A stretch of DNA of 64,000 bases, taken from NCBI GenBank assembly GCA_009733575.1, contig ML769383.1, positions 1,054,001 through 1,118,000 of the forward strand, in the 5' to 3' direction. This document shows positions 23,623-36,018 of the stretch, piece by piece. How positions within the stretch are numbered: the first letter of the stretch is position 1; each line of letters begins with the position of its first letter. Both the position numbers and the translations under genes were made by a program. This DNA is from Gymnopus androsaceus JB14 (taxonomy: Eukaryota; Basidiomycota; Agaricomycetes; Agaricales; Omphalotaceae). Below the pieces are notes generated by a model. It was not told the origin of the DNA. It made no database searches and worked only from the letters and a program-made list of their open reading frames with translations.

Positions 23623-25819
23623 TTACAAAATCTGAATGCGCGCGCGTTCTCGTATGATGCGGGAAGAGAGCAACGACAGTTCATCAATCAAGGCAGGAAA
23701 GAACGTCCCCGGACCTTTAACGTCGTCTCTTACTGCAGCTAATTCAGCGCTGATAGTAAGCGCCAAAATTCTATAATGGAACGGAAGTGGGATCAGCGTA
23801 GATCAGCGTCAAGCGAAGTCCTACAAACTAACCCTCCTATTGCCCCAAGGAACATGTCGCCAATGACCATCTTTCCTTGATCTTCCTCTGCCATTTGTGC
23901 TTTGCTCATGGCGGCAGCACAATATGAAGCTATACATGAACCAGATATACAACCAGACCCGGTCATTTTGCTCAAAAGTTCGTGACCATTCTCCAGAACA
24001 GCGACGTTGGTGCCGTCTGATATGTAATCGATCTTTCCGCTCAATACTACCACACAACCTGAAGGTGCAAAGCAATGAGTAATTCGAAAACACATGAGCT
24101 TGAAATAGAATGCTTGCGTTCTTTCCGAGCGACGTTCCTGACAAAAGACACAGGATCTTTGAATCCTGATCCTACGCTATCCACGCCTTTCGATTGTACC
24201 TAAGTATAGGTATAAGTATCAGAATCGACGATAAAGCGGTGTTTGAGTCACTGATCATGAGAGTTACCGACCTCATTTGATCCTGCCAGAGCCGCGAGCT
24301 CAGCTGCATTTCCCTTGATAACACTACTTTGCCAGGTATTCAACAGACCTTGAGGAACATATACAATTTAGCAATCAACAGACAAGGCCACGCTTGCACA
24401 TACCACCGACAGCCTTTTTGCGGAATTCAGACGCTCCAACACCAACAGGATCGAATACAACCGGTTTTCTCCGAGCGTTGGCAAAAGTCCCTACAATGTC
24501 CAGTACACCAAGATAAGAAGGGAAAACATGAAACCAACTTACCAGCTGCCATCATCCCTTCATAAGCTGTTGGCACCAAAGTGCCAATGTTGACTAGAAG
24601 AGCTCCATGAATTTTTGCAAGGTCTTCCATTTCTTGTACAGTAGTAGCCATTATAGGCGATGCACCTAGCGCGATTGTAGCATTGGCAGATTGAGCAATG
24701 ACAACATTGTTTGTGATCTGAAAGGAAATAAAAGATGAGAACTATGCGACCATCTCCTTTCAGACTTTGCACCTGATGAATCAACGGACTGCGTTCGCGA
24801 ACACAATTCAGGAGATCAACGACCCCATCTATCACAGTGGTGACACTGTAGTCTGAGCTCACGCTCAATGCTTTGTGAATACAACCACTGCGTTTAAATG
24901 AAGAAATCAATTCAGAAAGTCTCGCCGCTGCTTGCTCTGGAATCAGCGATCCCATTATCTCTGATACCACTGCCACTCCATCCAGAGCATGATTATTTGG
25001 ACTGACACTTCCATGCAGAGTACGCAAGAGATTTTGGGACTTGATTCCGCCTATTAGTCAAAAACATTAACAGATCGATTCACGAAGAAGCAAATTTGCA
25101 TACCGATCGCGACAGCTTTGATAGAGGTTCCATCTAACCGCTGTAGCATCTCCCCGACGCCTCGAACTGGAAATGATCAGCATCGTCGTTCCTCCAGCCC
25201 AATTCTAACGAACCTCCAATGACCGGCTTGTCCAAGTCCTTCGTAGTCGTTGCCCACACTGCACCGATTCCAACATAGTCTGCTCCATCTTGTATTGCCT
25301 TTTCAATTTCTTGCAGATTATTGCATGAAACCCCGATGATTGTATTGGCTGGCAGCAACTTGCGCGCAACTGAGACTGGCATGTCACGTTGACCAACATG
25401 CAATCCGTCAGCTTGCACTGCAAGAGCAATATCAAGGCGATCATTGACAATCAGAGGAACTTTGTATCTGTCACAGAGGTCTTTGGATCTCAGTGCAATA
25501 TCAAGAAACTAACGAAAAAGATCTTAGCATGACATTGAAAGAGAAAGAACGATTGTCAACGTACTTCAGCAGTGTCGGTATCTTTTTCTCGGATCTGTAC
25601 GATAGTGACACCACCTCGAAGAGACTGAAAATTCTTTTGAGCCCAATGAAGGTGAAATGGCGTGGTTACGCGTAACTTGTTCCAAAGATTCAAAGTAATC
25701 CTAAGATTGCACGTTTTGAGTAACTCTGATTCTCATCATGATGAGTAGGTACGAACCTTTCCTGGTGGAAGCAGTTTTCTGTCAGTGACGAGATACAGAG
25801 AGTAGTCAATCAATGTCAT
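23623..25819 (-). CDS. THI6: Bifunctional thiamine-phosphate synthase / hydroxyethylthiazole kinase
   Basis: Thiamine biosynthesis: the N-terminal half joins HMP-PP to HET-P to make thiamine phosphate, and the C-terminal half phosphorylates hydroxyethylthiazole. Twelve exons give 525 residues (yeast Thi6 has 540): 25819-25757, 25700-25677, 25624-25565, 25508-25214, 25166-25104, 25050-24773, 24717-24543, 24490-24404, 24348-24272, 24199-24118, 24058-23833 and 23770-23623. The synthase half (about 1-225) has YLVTDR, VTIVQIREKDTDT, VNDRLDIALAVQADGLHVGQ and DYVGIGAVW. The kinase half (about 255-525) has PLIHQITNNVVIAQSANATIALG, here split by an intron after HQ, VVFDPVGVGAS, and the anion-hole motif MTGSGC. 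The intron at 24117-24059 seems to start with GC (GCAAGC). All phases agree and no frame break is needed. Confidence 0.95.
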
Positions 25820-26251
25820 GGTGTACCGAAGACCGTGACAATGATGTAACCAATACAAATTCGGTCAGCCAAAGCTGATTATTTGGGCTTTCAATTGGCC
25901 AGATGTAGCAGTTTCCCGCGCATTGCGTATGAAGCTAATACTACCGGTATATGAGATTCATGGAGTCCTAACTGCAGTAGCATCGCAGGCTGAATACAAT
26001 TTAGTTTACTGTACAAAAGTAACAGCGTTCAAAGCAAGTGAGCAGCAGGGGCACCACCAAATGCGGTATAGATAATGGTGTACAAGTTGGTTGTACAAAA
26101 TTAGATGAAATGGACGTCAAGATATAGTGTGGGAGGTCAATGAATGAATAAAAATTGTATCAAAAAAAACGGTCATTCTCCGAGAATCGGTTTTTTCCTA
26201 GGAAGGAGGTGCGAAACCTAGGAAGAACGCAAGATCAGCTCCAACCTCAAA
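25820..26251. other. THI6 upstream region
   Basis: About 430 bases between THI6 and the RGG-protein stop. I looked for the conserved pieces of a TPP riboswitch and did not find them. Confidence 0.4.
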
Positions 26252-28069
26252 TCAAGGCATACGAGATGACAAACCTCCTCGACCGCGACCCCTTCCGCGG
26301 CCACGGACTTCACCATCGCCTCCTCTCCATTCTCCACGCCCACGGAATCCACCTGGACGGTTGATTAGAATCGAGTATTTGTTTGATAGTTTTTTTATGA
26401 CTCACCGCCTCGTCCACGATCCCCGCCTCGGGGGCCATTACCTCTATAACCTCCGCGGAAACCACGATCCCCACCACGGGATCCGCGTCCTCCTCTTCCA
26501 CGGCCACCGCGAGCCTGAGTAAAACCATCATCCTCTTCTACAGCAGATACAGGTTGGGCAAATTTTCCATTGGTAGTGGGCTCAACAACAGCAGCATCTT
26601 GGACAAGTTCTGGCTGGACAGTTGGCGTGGCGGAACCAGATTTCCCGAACGTAGCATGCAGGTTGTCAATAGGCGGTAACTCATCTTCGTCTTCAGCGGC
26701 CCAGTCAAGAGGTTCATTTGAGGGAGCAGCCTGTAACAATATGCATTTTGATCAGCTAAAGCCTTTATCATTTTTGTATGCCAAACCTCGTGCGCAGGAG
26801 TTTCCTCGACATGTCCGTTGACTTTAGGCACTTGTTCCGATTCCTCAACAGCATCGGCAGCATCAACCCATTCCGCGCTGTCCTCAAAAGAGGGGGTTTC
26901 TAGCTCGCTCTCCATCATGAAGTGGAAGCTTCCGCTGGCCGTCATTGGAACGCCAGTTGGTGGAGCGACCTCTGGCTCATCAGGTTCATCGGAGACGACC
27001 TCATGCAAAGGCTCATCTGCGTTCGCCACAGGCGTTTCTACGGGAGGAGGCGGAGCAAAAACTCGTTCCGTTATTTCCAGGAAGCGAGAATCTGAAAGGC
27101 AATTAGCTAAAGCAAACGTGTAAAGTAGGCCGATTTCATACAAGAAATTCCCTCAAATTGTCCGTCGATAGACATAAACCCGTGAATAACAGCATCTTTT
27201 GCGGCTCCGTCATCCCCAAGCAATATCGCACCAGCGGCATGGACACCATCAACCTCCTCTTGACTGACACCAAGTCCATACAGGTCCAACTCGCCAGCCG
27301 CATAAAGCGCTCGCATTCGTTGGAAGGATAAGAGGTTGGCAACTTTGCTGTGATTCAAAGCCTGTGAAGCTGTTAAAGAGGGTGGTTTCCATACTACACA
27401 AATCGACATACCTCCGCAGCAGAAACGGCCTGGGAGACCCGTTTTCTTTCAACTTCTTCAGCTGCACGTCGTTTTGCAGCTAGTTCGACTGCTAGCTCCG
27501 CCTCGTGAGTCTGCAATAGTGTCATCTCAGTACTTGGCCGCAAAAAAAAAACTCGAAAAATACCTCCACTGCCTTTTTGACCTCGACCAGCTCCTTTGAA
27601 ATGGCCTCCAAGGCTGGAAGGGAGCTAACCATGCGCTTTTGATCCTCGTTCAGCGACGCAGGATCTGCATTGGTATACGCGGTTATACGCGTCTTCAATG
27701 TGGAAAAAAATGAATTTGTATTCAGGATGCAGCAATTGCAAGGCTTACGATTTTTTTGTTGGTGACTTTCAGACGCTTGTTTACAAGGTCCACGATCGGA
27801 CTCAGGGTGAGAGTTGCGTCTTCCACAGTCTGAGGTTCTGACTGGGAGGGCTGAGCCACCAGCTCGGGAGCAACAGCGCCTTCCTGAATGTCTGTAACTT
27901 CAGGAGCTTTTTCAACTAGTGCAGCTGCTGTAGAGTCTGGAATTTCCACCGGAGACTCGGTGGCTTTTGCCTTGGTCTTGCGCTTCTTTTTAAGCTGAGA
28001 CTTGGTAAGAGGTGGAGGTGGGGGAGCACCAGGAACAATGCGAATCTGCTGCGCTGATGCGTCGGCCAT
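26252..28069 (-). CDS. RGG-box protein with coiled coil, probably RNA-binding
   Basis: Seven exons give 499 residues: 28069-27749, 27692-27564, 27510-27412, 27361-27142, 27091-26787, 26730-26406 and 26352-26252. The start ATG at 28069 leads into a Lys-rich segment (LKKKRKTKAKA). A helical, charged stretch (about 125-185) with KELVEVKKAVE and ELAAKRRAAEEVERKR looks like a coiled coil. It is followed by a compact region around LLSFQRMRALYAAGELDLYG, an acidic low-complexity part, and an Arg-Gly-rich tail with many RGG/RGR units. RGG tails bind RNA and mediate condensate assembly in known proteins. The overall plan recalls caprin-type proteins, but I cannot confirm homology by eye. The frame is intact. 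Confidence 0.75.
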
Positions 28070-28310
28070 TGTAATAAGAAGGTGAGATGAATAAAAATGA
28101 GCAAGTTTGAAGTGAGAGATTCAGAAAGAACGATTACAGCGCTTAAAAAAGCACGTGAGCCAGCGCAAAGCGCTTATGCTCAACTTGGAACTTGTCCATG
28201 TCCTCGACTTGTCCTCGACAGTCTATTTCTCTCTCTAACCTCGCTCGCTTTTGTCAAATCACAAGTCCATTCATTATCTCTACACGCTCATTCTCACTAT
28301 ATTCAACACC

Positions 28311-29510
28311 ATGTCTCCGTGCGAATCCCCGCCTTCAAAGCCTGATCTCCTACCTCCCTCGGTGGTCGAACGACACCCAGACCTTTCTTTTGACGATGGT
28401 AACCTCGTTCTATTGACCCAAACGCGTTATTTCGTCGTGCATCAAGGTTTTCTCTGCCGTCATTCCCCAGTTCTCAAAGATGTCGTCGAAACCCTCGAAA
28501 GCTCTTCATCTCTTCTTCGTCTTGAAGGTCTTCCAGTCGTAAAAGTTCAAGATACCTCGGAAGATATGCTCTACTTTTTAATAGCTTTGTATGATGGATT
28601 GTGAGCAAGCCGCATATAAGCTAAATCCATCTTCTCATTATTCTCAAAACACAGACCTGAAATGCCGTTCGCCGCCGAGTCTTTCGGAATAGCCTCAGCG
28701 CTGCTGAGGCTCTCAACCAAATATCAAGTACATCGACTACGACAACAACTTCTCAGTGAGTTGTCCGCAGCTTGGCCCTCTACTCTATCTTCGTGGGATG
28801 CTCGTGAAGAAGCCATGCTGAGCCCGAACGGTGCCTATGAACCTCGAAAATATACACCCCATCCTATGTCAGTAAATCCCATTATTACCCATTATTCTGG
28901 TTTTTCATTCACTTTGACCAACAGACTCGTCATCAATCTAGCACGATCAGTCAATGCTCCAGAACTGTTATCGTCCGCGTTCTACGATCTGTCCAGATCC
29001 TCGATTAGTAGTACTGCCGCAGGATACATTGCCTCAGAGACTATGGAATGTCATCAGCTTGCAGAAGAGGACCTGTTCCATCTTCTAAAGGGTCGTGAAG
29101 ATGCGTCCAGATTTCTATCCACCTTCCTCGCGGTCAGGCTTGGAGGCAGAAAACCCTCTCCCAATTGCATATACACACAGGCTGGAGATCATCCTCGCCG
29201 AAGTTACTGCCAAGCCGCATTCGAGAACATCTTCTACGACATGCTTCGCGACGCGAATAGCCTCCTTTGTTATCGTAGCTGTGACCCGCTGTTCGCCATC
29301 ATCAACGCGGAAATGATACATGAAAGAGATGATGGAGGAATACTGTTACGCCCATGTGAATACTGTCGCGCAGAGTTTCGTATGGAAGTGGAAGCTGCTC
29401 GAAACGATTTCTGGCACTCACTACCGGAATGGTTTGGGGATATTCAATGTATCGGCGTGGGGTTGAGGTCAGACTGTGGCAAGACTGTGGTGTGGTATAT
29501 TCAACATTGA
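28311..29510 (+). CDS. BTB/POZ domain protein (second)
   Basis: Three exons, 28311-28600, 28655-28867 and 28925-29510, give 362 residues. The BTB fold starts at about residue 25: FDDGNLVLLTQTRYFVVHQG, then LLRLEGLPVVKVQDTSEDML and YFLIALYDGLPEMPF across the first intron. The middle exon has LLRLSTKYQVHRLRQQLLSEL, the usual helical pair after the BTB core. The C-terminal part contains CEYCRAEFRMEVEAAR, a Cys pair of unknown meaning. The second intron (57 bases, phase-neutral) could be read through without a stop, but its borders (GTCAGT to CAACAG) and the loss of a natural LVINLAR join favour splicing. It belongs to the same broad family as the gene at 18.9 kb. Confidence 0.85.
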
Positions 29511-30202
29511 TAGCGATTTAATGTAATGCGGCTTCTCAAAGGATTTGAATTTTTTTTGTGTTTCTCGCTATGCTAAGATGTTCTTCCCGTGTATACAGTA
29601 CAGTCTGAGTGAGAGCAAACCTCGAGGTGAATGAATCACATGTACATCTAACCATGAAGCCTTATTCACAGTGGTCATTGAAGCTTGTCTGAGCCTTGCG
29701 GGCGTCCTCTTCAGCGTTTCACATGTAGATTCAGTAAATGTCTTCAACAGGGACTCGGACGCGCCACCTCCGCAACTCAGAGCATTCGTCATCCTCTAGA
29801 ACTAGGAGCATAGTTCATCTATCGCACCCGACACCAATTTTCGTCTTTTCGAAACTCGACAAGTACACAACTTCAAATTCGACATCTGACTAGGATGCAG
29901 ATCGATGTGGATTAACATTGAAAGTTTGTCGGAAATCGCCCCGATTCGTAGATTTTTAATTATTCAAGTGCCATCACAGTAGTCGCTCTGTGTAACTTTG
30001 AGTGCATAACTGAGTTCGTTGTACTGTTCAATATCACTGCTTACCGTCAAACAAAGAATGTACTTTCGACTTGAGCCTCGCGGTTATAGGCGGTTATTCG
30101 ATTAATCACTGGTATAGCTTCAGAATAGAGTTTGTGTTATAAAGGCTGCTTGAAATTTTGAAGGGGCTACCGTATCCAAAGTCCAACAGCCCAGTTGAAA
30201 GC
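29511..30202. other. Spacer between the BTB and zinc-finger genes
   Basis: A minus-strand ORF (29568-29792) has no recognisable content. The remainder looks like a 3' end and promoter sequence. Confidence 0.35.
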
Positions 30203-31273
30203 ATGCCTTCGAATCAGTCTTACAAGCAACATCCAGAGAATGTCACTCTCCCGCCAATCTCACAGATTTTCAGTAAGGGTCGAATTTCGATTTTATATAC
30301 GACGCTCATGCATTTCGAGTCTAGACGTTCCTTCCGATGGTTCCAACTCTCATTTATCATTGCCGCCTTTACGGGCGGCTCACAGTGAAGGCAACCACCC
30401 AAGTCAACACTCAAGCTCGAGGAGCAGTAGGGTAAATATGCTTTTTAACTTTAGAACAAAACGCACGTTAATTTATTGCAACGTTACATAGACTTACAGC
30501 GCATCTTCCTTGGGATATCCTTCCGGGGCGCCAGATCTACATGGCTCTCAAATGATGAGACCCCGCTACGATCAATCCGGTGCGCCTGGCGGATCACATA
30601 TGCCATCCCACATTTCTCGGTCGACGTCGTACGAGGGTTACTCACCTTCCGTCCCCTCGCGTCAACCCACTGGTATGGCCATGCCAGAGCAGCCTGCGAT
30701 GCACACGGGAAGGTACACCGGCGCTGCTCCTCCTGGATATGGTCCCAGTCCTTACTCTACGCTCCCCCGCCTCTCGGTTATACGCACCCATCGTCCTCCG
30801 CGACATCCAGAGGACACGCTCAAGCTTCCTATCCAAGGGAGTCAAGCTCTCGAAGTCATGATTACAACCCGGGTGCTACAGCTGGCCCATCATATCATCC
30901 GGACGATCCTAATGCAACAAAAGCGCCCAAGTATGAATGCAGCTATTGCGGCAAGGGATTCCTTCGGCCCAGTGCTTTGAAGGTATTATTATGCTCTTTA
31001 ATTTAGTGACTCAAGTTCGCTGACTGGTGTCGATTTGCAGATTCACATTATATCTCACACCGGTGATAAAGGTTAGCATTTATTCTACTCTGTTCCACCG
31101 AATCCAGACTCTGATATTTGAGATGTGCTTCGTCAGACTATGTTTGCCCAGAGGAGAGTTGCGGTCGTCGATTTGGAGTCCGTAGCAACATGCTACGTCA
31201 CATTCGCCTCGTTCACCAAAACAATCATTCACACTCATCGGGAGAAGAGTTGAGAGACGAGTGGTCGGAGTAG
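30203..31273 (+). CDS. C2H2 zinc-finger protein, upstream copy of a tandem pair
   Basis: Exons 30203-30272, 30325-30431, 30492-30982, 31041-31071 and 31137-31273. A disordered, Ser/Pro/Tyr-rich N-terminus leads to two C-terminal C2H2 fingers: YECSYCGKGFLRPSALKIHI with the linker SHTGDK, then YVCPEESCGRRFGVRSNMLRH. This suggests a sequence-specific DNA-binding regulator. In exon 3 the frame shifts at CCCCC 30774-30778; one more C would join STLPPPLGYTHP smoothly into the finger frame. The neighbour at 32.5 kb has the same fingers and the same intron positions, so the two arose by tandem duplication. Confidence 0.8.
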
Positions 31274-32547
31274 TTGAAACATTGGTACGGCGTAATTTAA
31301 TTAAGCTAATGTATTCAAAACAGCATCAGAAGGACTGCGCGTTATATGGTGATACTACTAGAAAAACGGATTTGCGTATTGTATTACTTTCAGATCTTTT
31401 CAGATGCTTCATGTAGACAGAGTTCGTAACTTATTCCTTTAACTTATTTAAACTTCACCTTGCTTAACTTGAAATTCGGAAGCCGTTGGCCCGACGCCCT
31501 TCAGGCTTCCCCATCGTGAGGTCTGGCCATTGATTTTTAGCATATGATAAGTAGGGAGGCTAGAGAACGTTCAGTACTTAATTGTGAGTCTTTCTGCATG
31601 ATTCTGATGCATACTCAGTCGCAGGTGAGCATGCAAATACTGCATTAAAATCTATATATTCCACTATACACGTAGTACAAGGAAATTTGTATGTCGAGTT
31701 ATGGCAACCGAACAACAGCAGCGAATAAATATTTGATAAATCTACACAGATTTATTGATGAATCTCTCTCTTCCCCCTCCGAGAAAAGCGCGATCGATGA
31801 GCCTATACGGAAAGAAAAGAGAGTTCTATTCTTACAATAGCACAAGTGGCCTTAGAACTGGCGGTGTAGTACGCATACAAGCGCTTATGAACTTTTCACT
31901 CGCTGCGGATTCGCTTTAGCAACTTGAGAGTCCTTTACTTCAAGCTGCTTCGCCATGACGAGTAATATAGCGTATGCCATGTTCATTGAGTGGGAGTGTG
32001 AGGTGTCTCAACTACGTCTTCTCCGTTTTGCCGTCGAGCCGGTAAGAGTTTTGGATGGCATCAAGACGAACGCCATAGGGAAAAAGGACATCAGTCAGCA
32101 CTGCATTGTTGCTTTCTTCGAAGCAACTTGAGCAAAGGCTCAAGGAAGTTGAATCCAGTCGATTTGGCTGTTTTTAACTTGAGTTCTCGAGTTTTTCTGA
32201 AGATCAACGTGCCGAATGGCTCGGATAATATAAAGCGCAGGAGGGATCTCAAATTATATTTAAATTATATATACAACCTGGAGTTCTTCAAAAATCAACA
32301 GTCACTAAGCTGCGGACGTTGGCACTGTAGGTTGCCATCGTCTTAACGCTTCCAATCGAGTCCCTTCAATGGCAATGAGTTTTCCTGTTCCCCTCGAGCA
32401 CGTAATTTAGCCGTGAAGTAGTAAAGGGCATGATTCACATCCATTTTCTTGACGACTTCACATGCAAGGCTTTCAACACTATATAAGGGCAAGACTCGGT
32501 ATTGAACTACCCAGCTTATCTCCTCTCCCAATCATTCTTTTCCTAAT
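31274..32547. other. Spacer between the paired zinc-finger genes
   Basis: AT-rich, with no gene that I can support. Confidence 0.4.
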
Positions 32548-33584
32548 ATGTATCGCAACAACCATTTCAACCTCGTCGAAGATCAACAACCTGAAGATCG
32601 TCCGGTCCTACCCTCCATATCTCGCATTTTTGGTAGGCTTTTATTGATCGACGATCTCTTTTAGATCCTTACAGTGTCGGGACCTGCAGATAATGGTAGT
32701 TCGAGGGCTCCTTCATCTTTGAGGTTACCTCCGCTGCCTGCGAATGGACAGCAACCTCAGGCTGTTCGCTCAAACACATGGCCGCAATTTCCTCTGCCAG
32801 ATGTACAGGTGCGACGCGATCTAAATCCGATTTCAGATGTTTTGTCAAGACTCTAAATTCTTTTCTTTTTCTAGGATTATCCTTCTCGTACTACTACACA
32901 AATGCAAAATTACTCTACAGGAATGACAGATTCACCACGCGATCCACGAGTTTCTGCGATAGAAACAAACCAAGCGTTGTTTGCTTTGGCTTCTGTTCGG
33001 TCAGCTCCACCTAGAGAGTCTTCGTACAATTCGTACGATGACGCGTATTACAACAGAGAAAGTGAATTCGGGTCCCGACCTACTGGTCATGGCGGCTATG
33101 ACATGTATCCGAATGCTCGTGGTTCGAGCGGGTATCCTCGAGCCTACCATACAGTCGACAATATGCGTGAATCCTCCAGAAGCCCCGTTTACTCGAGGGC
33201 AATGTATGATCAGAGGGGCGTAGACAACTCTCCGAATACACGACATCAGTGTGGTTATTGCGGGAAAAGGTTCAGCAGACCTAGTGGCTTAAAAGTGAGG
33301 GTGTTTTCAAGCTCATTCCTAGCGCAATGTAGTCTAACTTGCGACTGACATAGATACATCTCACTACTCATACTGGCGAAAAACGTAGGTTGCCATTTTC
33401 TGAATATCATGACAGTCGTTGCTGACCCTGAAATGAAGCATATGTCTGCCCTGAGGAGGGCTGTCATCGTTCGTTCAGTGTCCGAAGCAATATGCGTCGC
33501 CATGTGCGTATCGTTCATCAAGTTCCACCATCTCTTGAAGGGGCTTCCGATTCCAGTGAGGAGGGCGATGGTAGAGAAGAGTGA
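32548..33584 (+). CDS. C2H2 zinc-finger protein, downstream copy of a tandem pair
   Basis: Exons 32548-32632, 32675-32808, 32875-33294, 33354-33384 and 33439-33584 give 271 residues with an intact frame. The N-terminal two thirds are disordered. The fingers are HQCGYCGKRFSRPSGLKIHL, linker THTGEK, and YVCPEEGCHRSFSVRSNMRR, followed by a short acidic end. The N-terminal part barely resembles the upstream copy, while fingers and the flanking introns are kept, as expected for paralogous transcription factors under looser selection outside the DNA-binding part. Confidence 0.88.
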
Positions 33585-34832
33585 AGTGATGTATAGAAGA
33601 ACTCTTTTCTCGGACGTTTTTTTCTTTCTCGGACAACTTGAAGTTTTCTCTCGTCGGACTATCTCCTTTATTTTCTTTCAGTCTTGGACCATGCCATGTA
33701 ATAGACGATTCCCTTTTCTCTCAACATAGTTTAGATCGACCTTGTAGCACTACTTGTCAATATCTGGTTGTGTAGCTTTTTCTTCATGATTTGGACTTAT
33801 TTACTCTACTAGACTTATACTGTACTATGGATGTATGCATCTAGTAAATTAACTTGGATATAAAGTGCTCATTAGCGAAGCATATGGATAGACTGTCGGT
33901 TCACTGACAGTGTATAATAATACACGGTAACGCAGTATTCAGGTGCTTTTTTTAAAGCACTAACCTACACTCTGTCTGTACTCTGCGCTAGTAGTACCCT
34001 GTCTTCCTACGAGATTATTAGTGTCGGAAATTGATATATACTTATGTACATCCTAGCTTCGTCGTCCTAGTAGGGCAAGGATGGGTAAGTCAGTGCGCAA
34101 GATGACTTCAATTGCAGGCTTTTGCGAAGAGCGTTAAAATACCAATAGAAACGTGCCAATCTATGTATACGATTAACACCTAAATCTTGATATCGATGTA
34201 GACGGCCCAAAGACCAAAGACCCAGCAATTGAAGACTGCCACCGCCGACTTGGACGCATATAAACTAGAGAGTCCCTGAACCATAGTTGCATCTTTAGTA
34301 AGGATCGTCGAATCTTTGTTATGTGTTGTCTATGTACTTACACACAGATTCATCGCGCTAATTCGAGCCTGTTTGAGGTGCCAAGTTACGCCACAGAAAC
34401 GGACCGGAAATTCCACCCACGTTTTCGCTTTCCACGATCGGAATTTCAATATATCTCGTTTCTCTTATGTTCATTACTGACCTCGATGTTTCGTGCTACC
34501 AAATTAGACTTACTTCCATTCACTTCGGGCCCTCCCCAGCATCTTCAAAGGATTATCAAGAGCCACAAAGCTGTACAAAGCCGAAAATGACGCTGTGCCT
34601 CCGTAACCTCTAGGGCTGCGGCCGAAAAACGTTTTTTTAAATTTACATTATAGTTCTTCTATAATCGTTGTTATATATAGCTGCTTGGCCGATCGGCTTC
34701 TCTGCTTTTTCTCTGTTGAAAAGCCACACGAATTTGGTTCTTCTTCCCATACCACTCTTTCGCAGCAATGTTCATTACTCGAACTGTTTAGTGAGTCTTT
34801 CTTTCAATTCGTCTTTCTTGGGTCTGATCAGC
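33585..34832. other. Spacer before the Ser-rich membrane protein
   Basis: No supported gene. A possible short first exon of the next gene lies at 34768-34787. Confidence 0.35.
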
Positions 34833-35747
34833 ATGGATTTTTTTAGCGGTCGAGCTGGCAGTAGCACAACAACATCTCCTTCATCTACCACTGCTTCATC
34901 TACTTCAACCTCATCAGTTTCCACTTCTACTACGACTAGTTCCAGCAGCTCAACCACGAGCAGCTCCAGCTCAAGTTCGAGCCCATCTTCATCTTCTGTG
35001 TCGTCCACCAGCTCTAGCTCTAGCTCTAGCTCTAGCAGCACCAGCAGTTCCAGCACTAGCTCTACTTCTTCATCTACCTCTGCTAGTGCTAGCGCAACTT
35101 CGACATCAGCATCCTCTTCGCACTCCAGCCACAGCATCATTGGTCCAATTGTCGGCGGTGCCATTGCAGGCGTCGTTGTGTTAGCTTTGCTTTCTTTCAT
35201 GATTACCGCTCTCCGTAGAAAGCGACGCAATGCCCGTAAACGCCCCAGAGGATCAGTCTACATAGGAAACATGGATCCATTTCTTGGCTCAGCACCGCGC
35301 GCTAATAAGGATAGTATGCATTCTAATTTGCCGCTCCTCTCAGTGCCCCACACCGGCCCCAGCACTCCATCCGAATATACAGACGCTGCCGTCCCATATA
35401 TGCCATCTCCATATAGTGATCACGGACACGGCACTGGCCAACAGGATAATGGTGACACTTCGGGTTACCTACCCTCTCCCTACTCGCAGCATGGACACGG
35501 TGATGAAACACAAGAAAGCGGGGGTCCAGTTCCCGAATTACCTCCGCCACGTTTGTTGACTGCTTCGCCGCGTCCCGCGTCCGAATTTTACGATCCAATT
35601 GTAGTACAACCTGCGGAGATATCTTTCAGGGCTTTGGAGGGAGCGGTTTCCGGAAGTAGGCCTGGAACCCCCGTGTCTTTGTCGATGACGCAAGTTAGAG
35701 GTGGTCCTTCTGCCATTCCTGGCGTGAACGAGGCCGGTCGCTTCTAA
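34833..35747 (+). CDS. Ser/Thr-rich single-pass membrane protein
   Basis: From ATG at 34833 the protein has 304 residues. A Ser/Thr-rich ectodomain of about 90 residues, probably heavily O-mannosylated, is followed by one transmembrane helix (IIGPIVGGAIAGVVVLALLS), a basic stop-transfer end (RRKRRNARKR) and a Pro-rich cytosolic tail of about 170 residues with repeated PSPYSxHGHG units. This plan resembles Mid2/Wsc-like wall sensors, but no conserved sensor domain is present. There is no signal peptide at this start. An alternative start at 34768, spliced across GTGAGT at 34788 to CTGATCAG, adds eight residues without supplying one. Confidence 0.7.
   Translation: MDFFSGRAGSSTTTSPSSTTASSTSTSSVSTSTTTSSSSSTTSSSSSSSSPSSSSVSSTSSSSSSSSSSTSSSSTSSTSSSTSASASATSTSASSSHSSHSIIGPIVGGAIAGVVVLALLSFMITALRRKRRNARKRPRGSVYIGNMDPFLGSAPRANKDSMHSNLPLLSVPHTGPSTPSEYTDAAVPYMPSPYSDHGHGTGQQDNGDTSGYLPSPYSQHGHGDETQESGGPVPELPPPRLLTASPRPASEFYDPIVVQPAEISFRALEGAVSGSRPGTPVSLSMTQVRGGPSAIPGVNEAGRF
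35010..35039 (+). repeat. AGCTCT hexanucleotide repeat inside the Ser tract
   Basis: About five units of AGCTCT encode alternating Ser codons. Such repeats change copy number easily and would vary the length of the ectodomain. Confidence 0.8.
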
Positions 35748-36018
35748 AAGCTGCCTGACGTGTTGGGCTCGGTTAGCCGTCATTTCTAGCGCATTCAATT
35801 CGGATACTGTATTTGCATGGGACTTTTTTGCATATTTTGCGAACAAAATTATCAGAACTATTAATGCAATGTGACTATTATGGACTTGATAGTTGATATA
35901 ACATAGCCCAACTTCAAGTACCCACAAATCTATACTTATTGTACAATGTCCATTTGTAACCACCTTCAAACGGGCCCCGGCTCCACACAGAAAATATTTC
36001 CATATTCGCGTCATAATA

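Noticed and set aside
25820..26251. TPP riboswitch upstream of THI6
   Set aside because: I looked for the conserved CUGAGA and ACCUGA-type elements on the minus strand and did not see them.
34775..35230. Long minus-strand ORF opposite the Ser-rich membrane protein
   Set aside because: It is the antisense of a simple Ser-codon repeat and is Glu/Leu/Val-monotonous; the plus strand has a transmembrane helix and a sensible tail.
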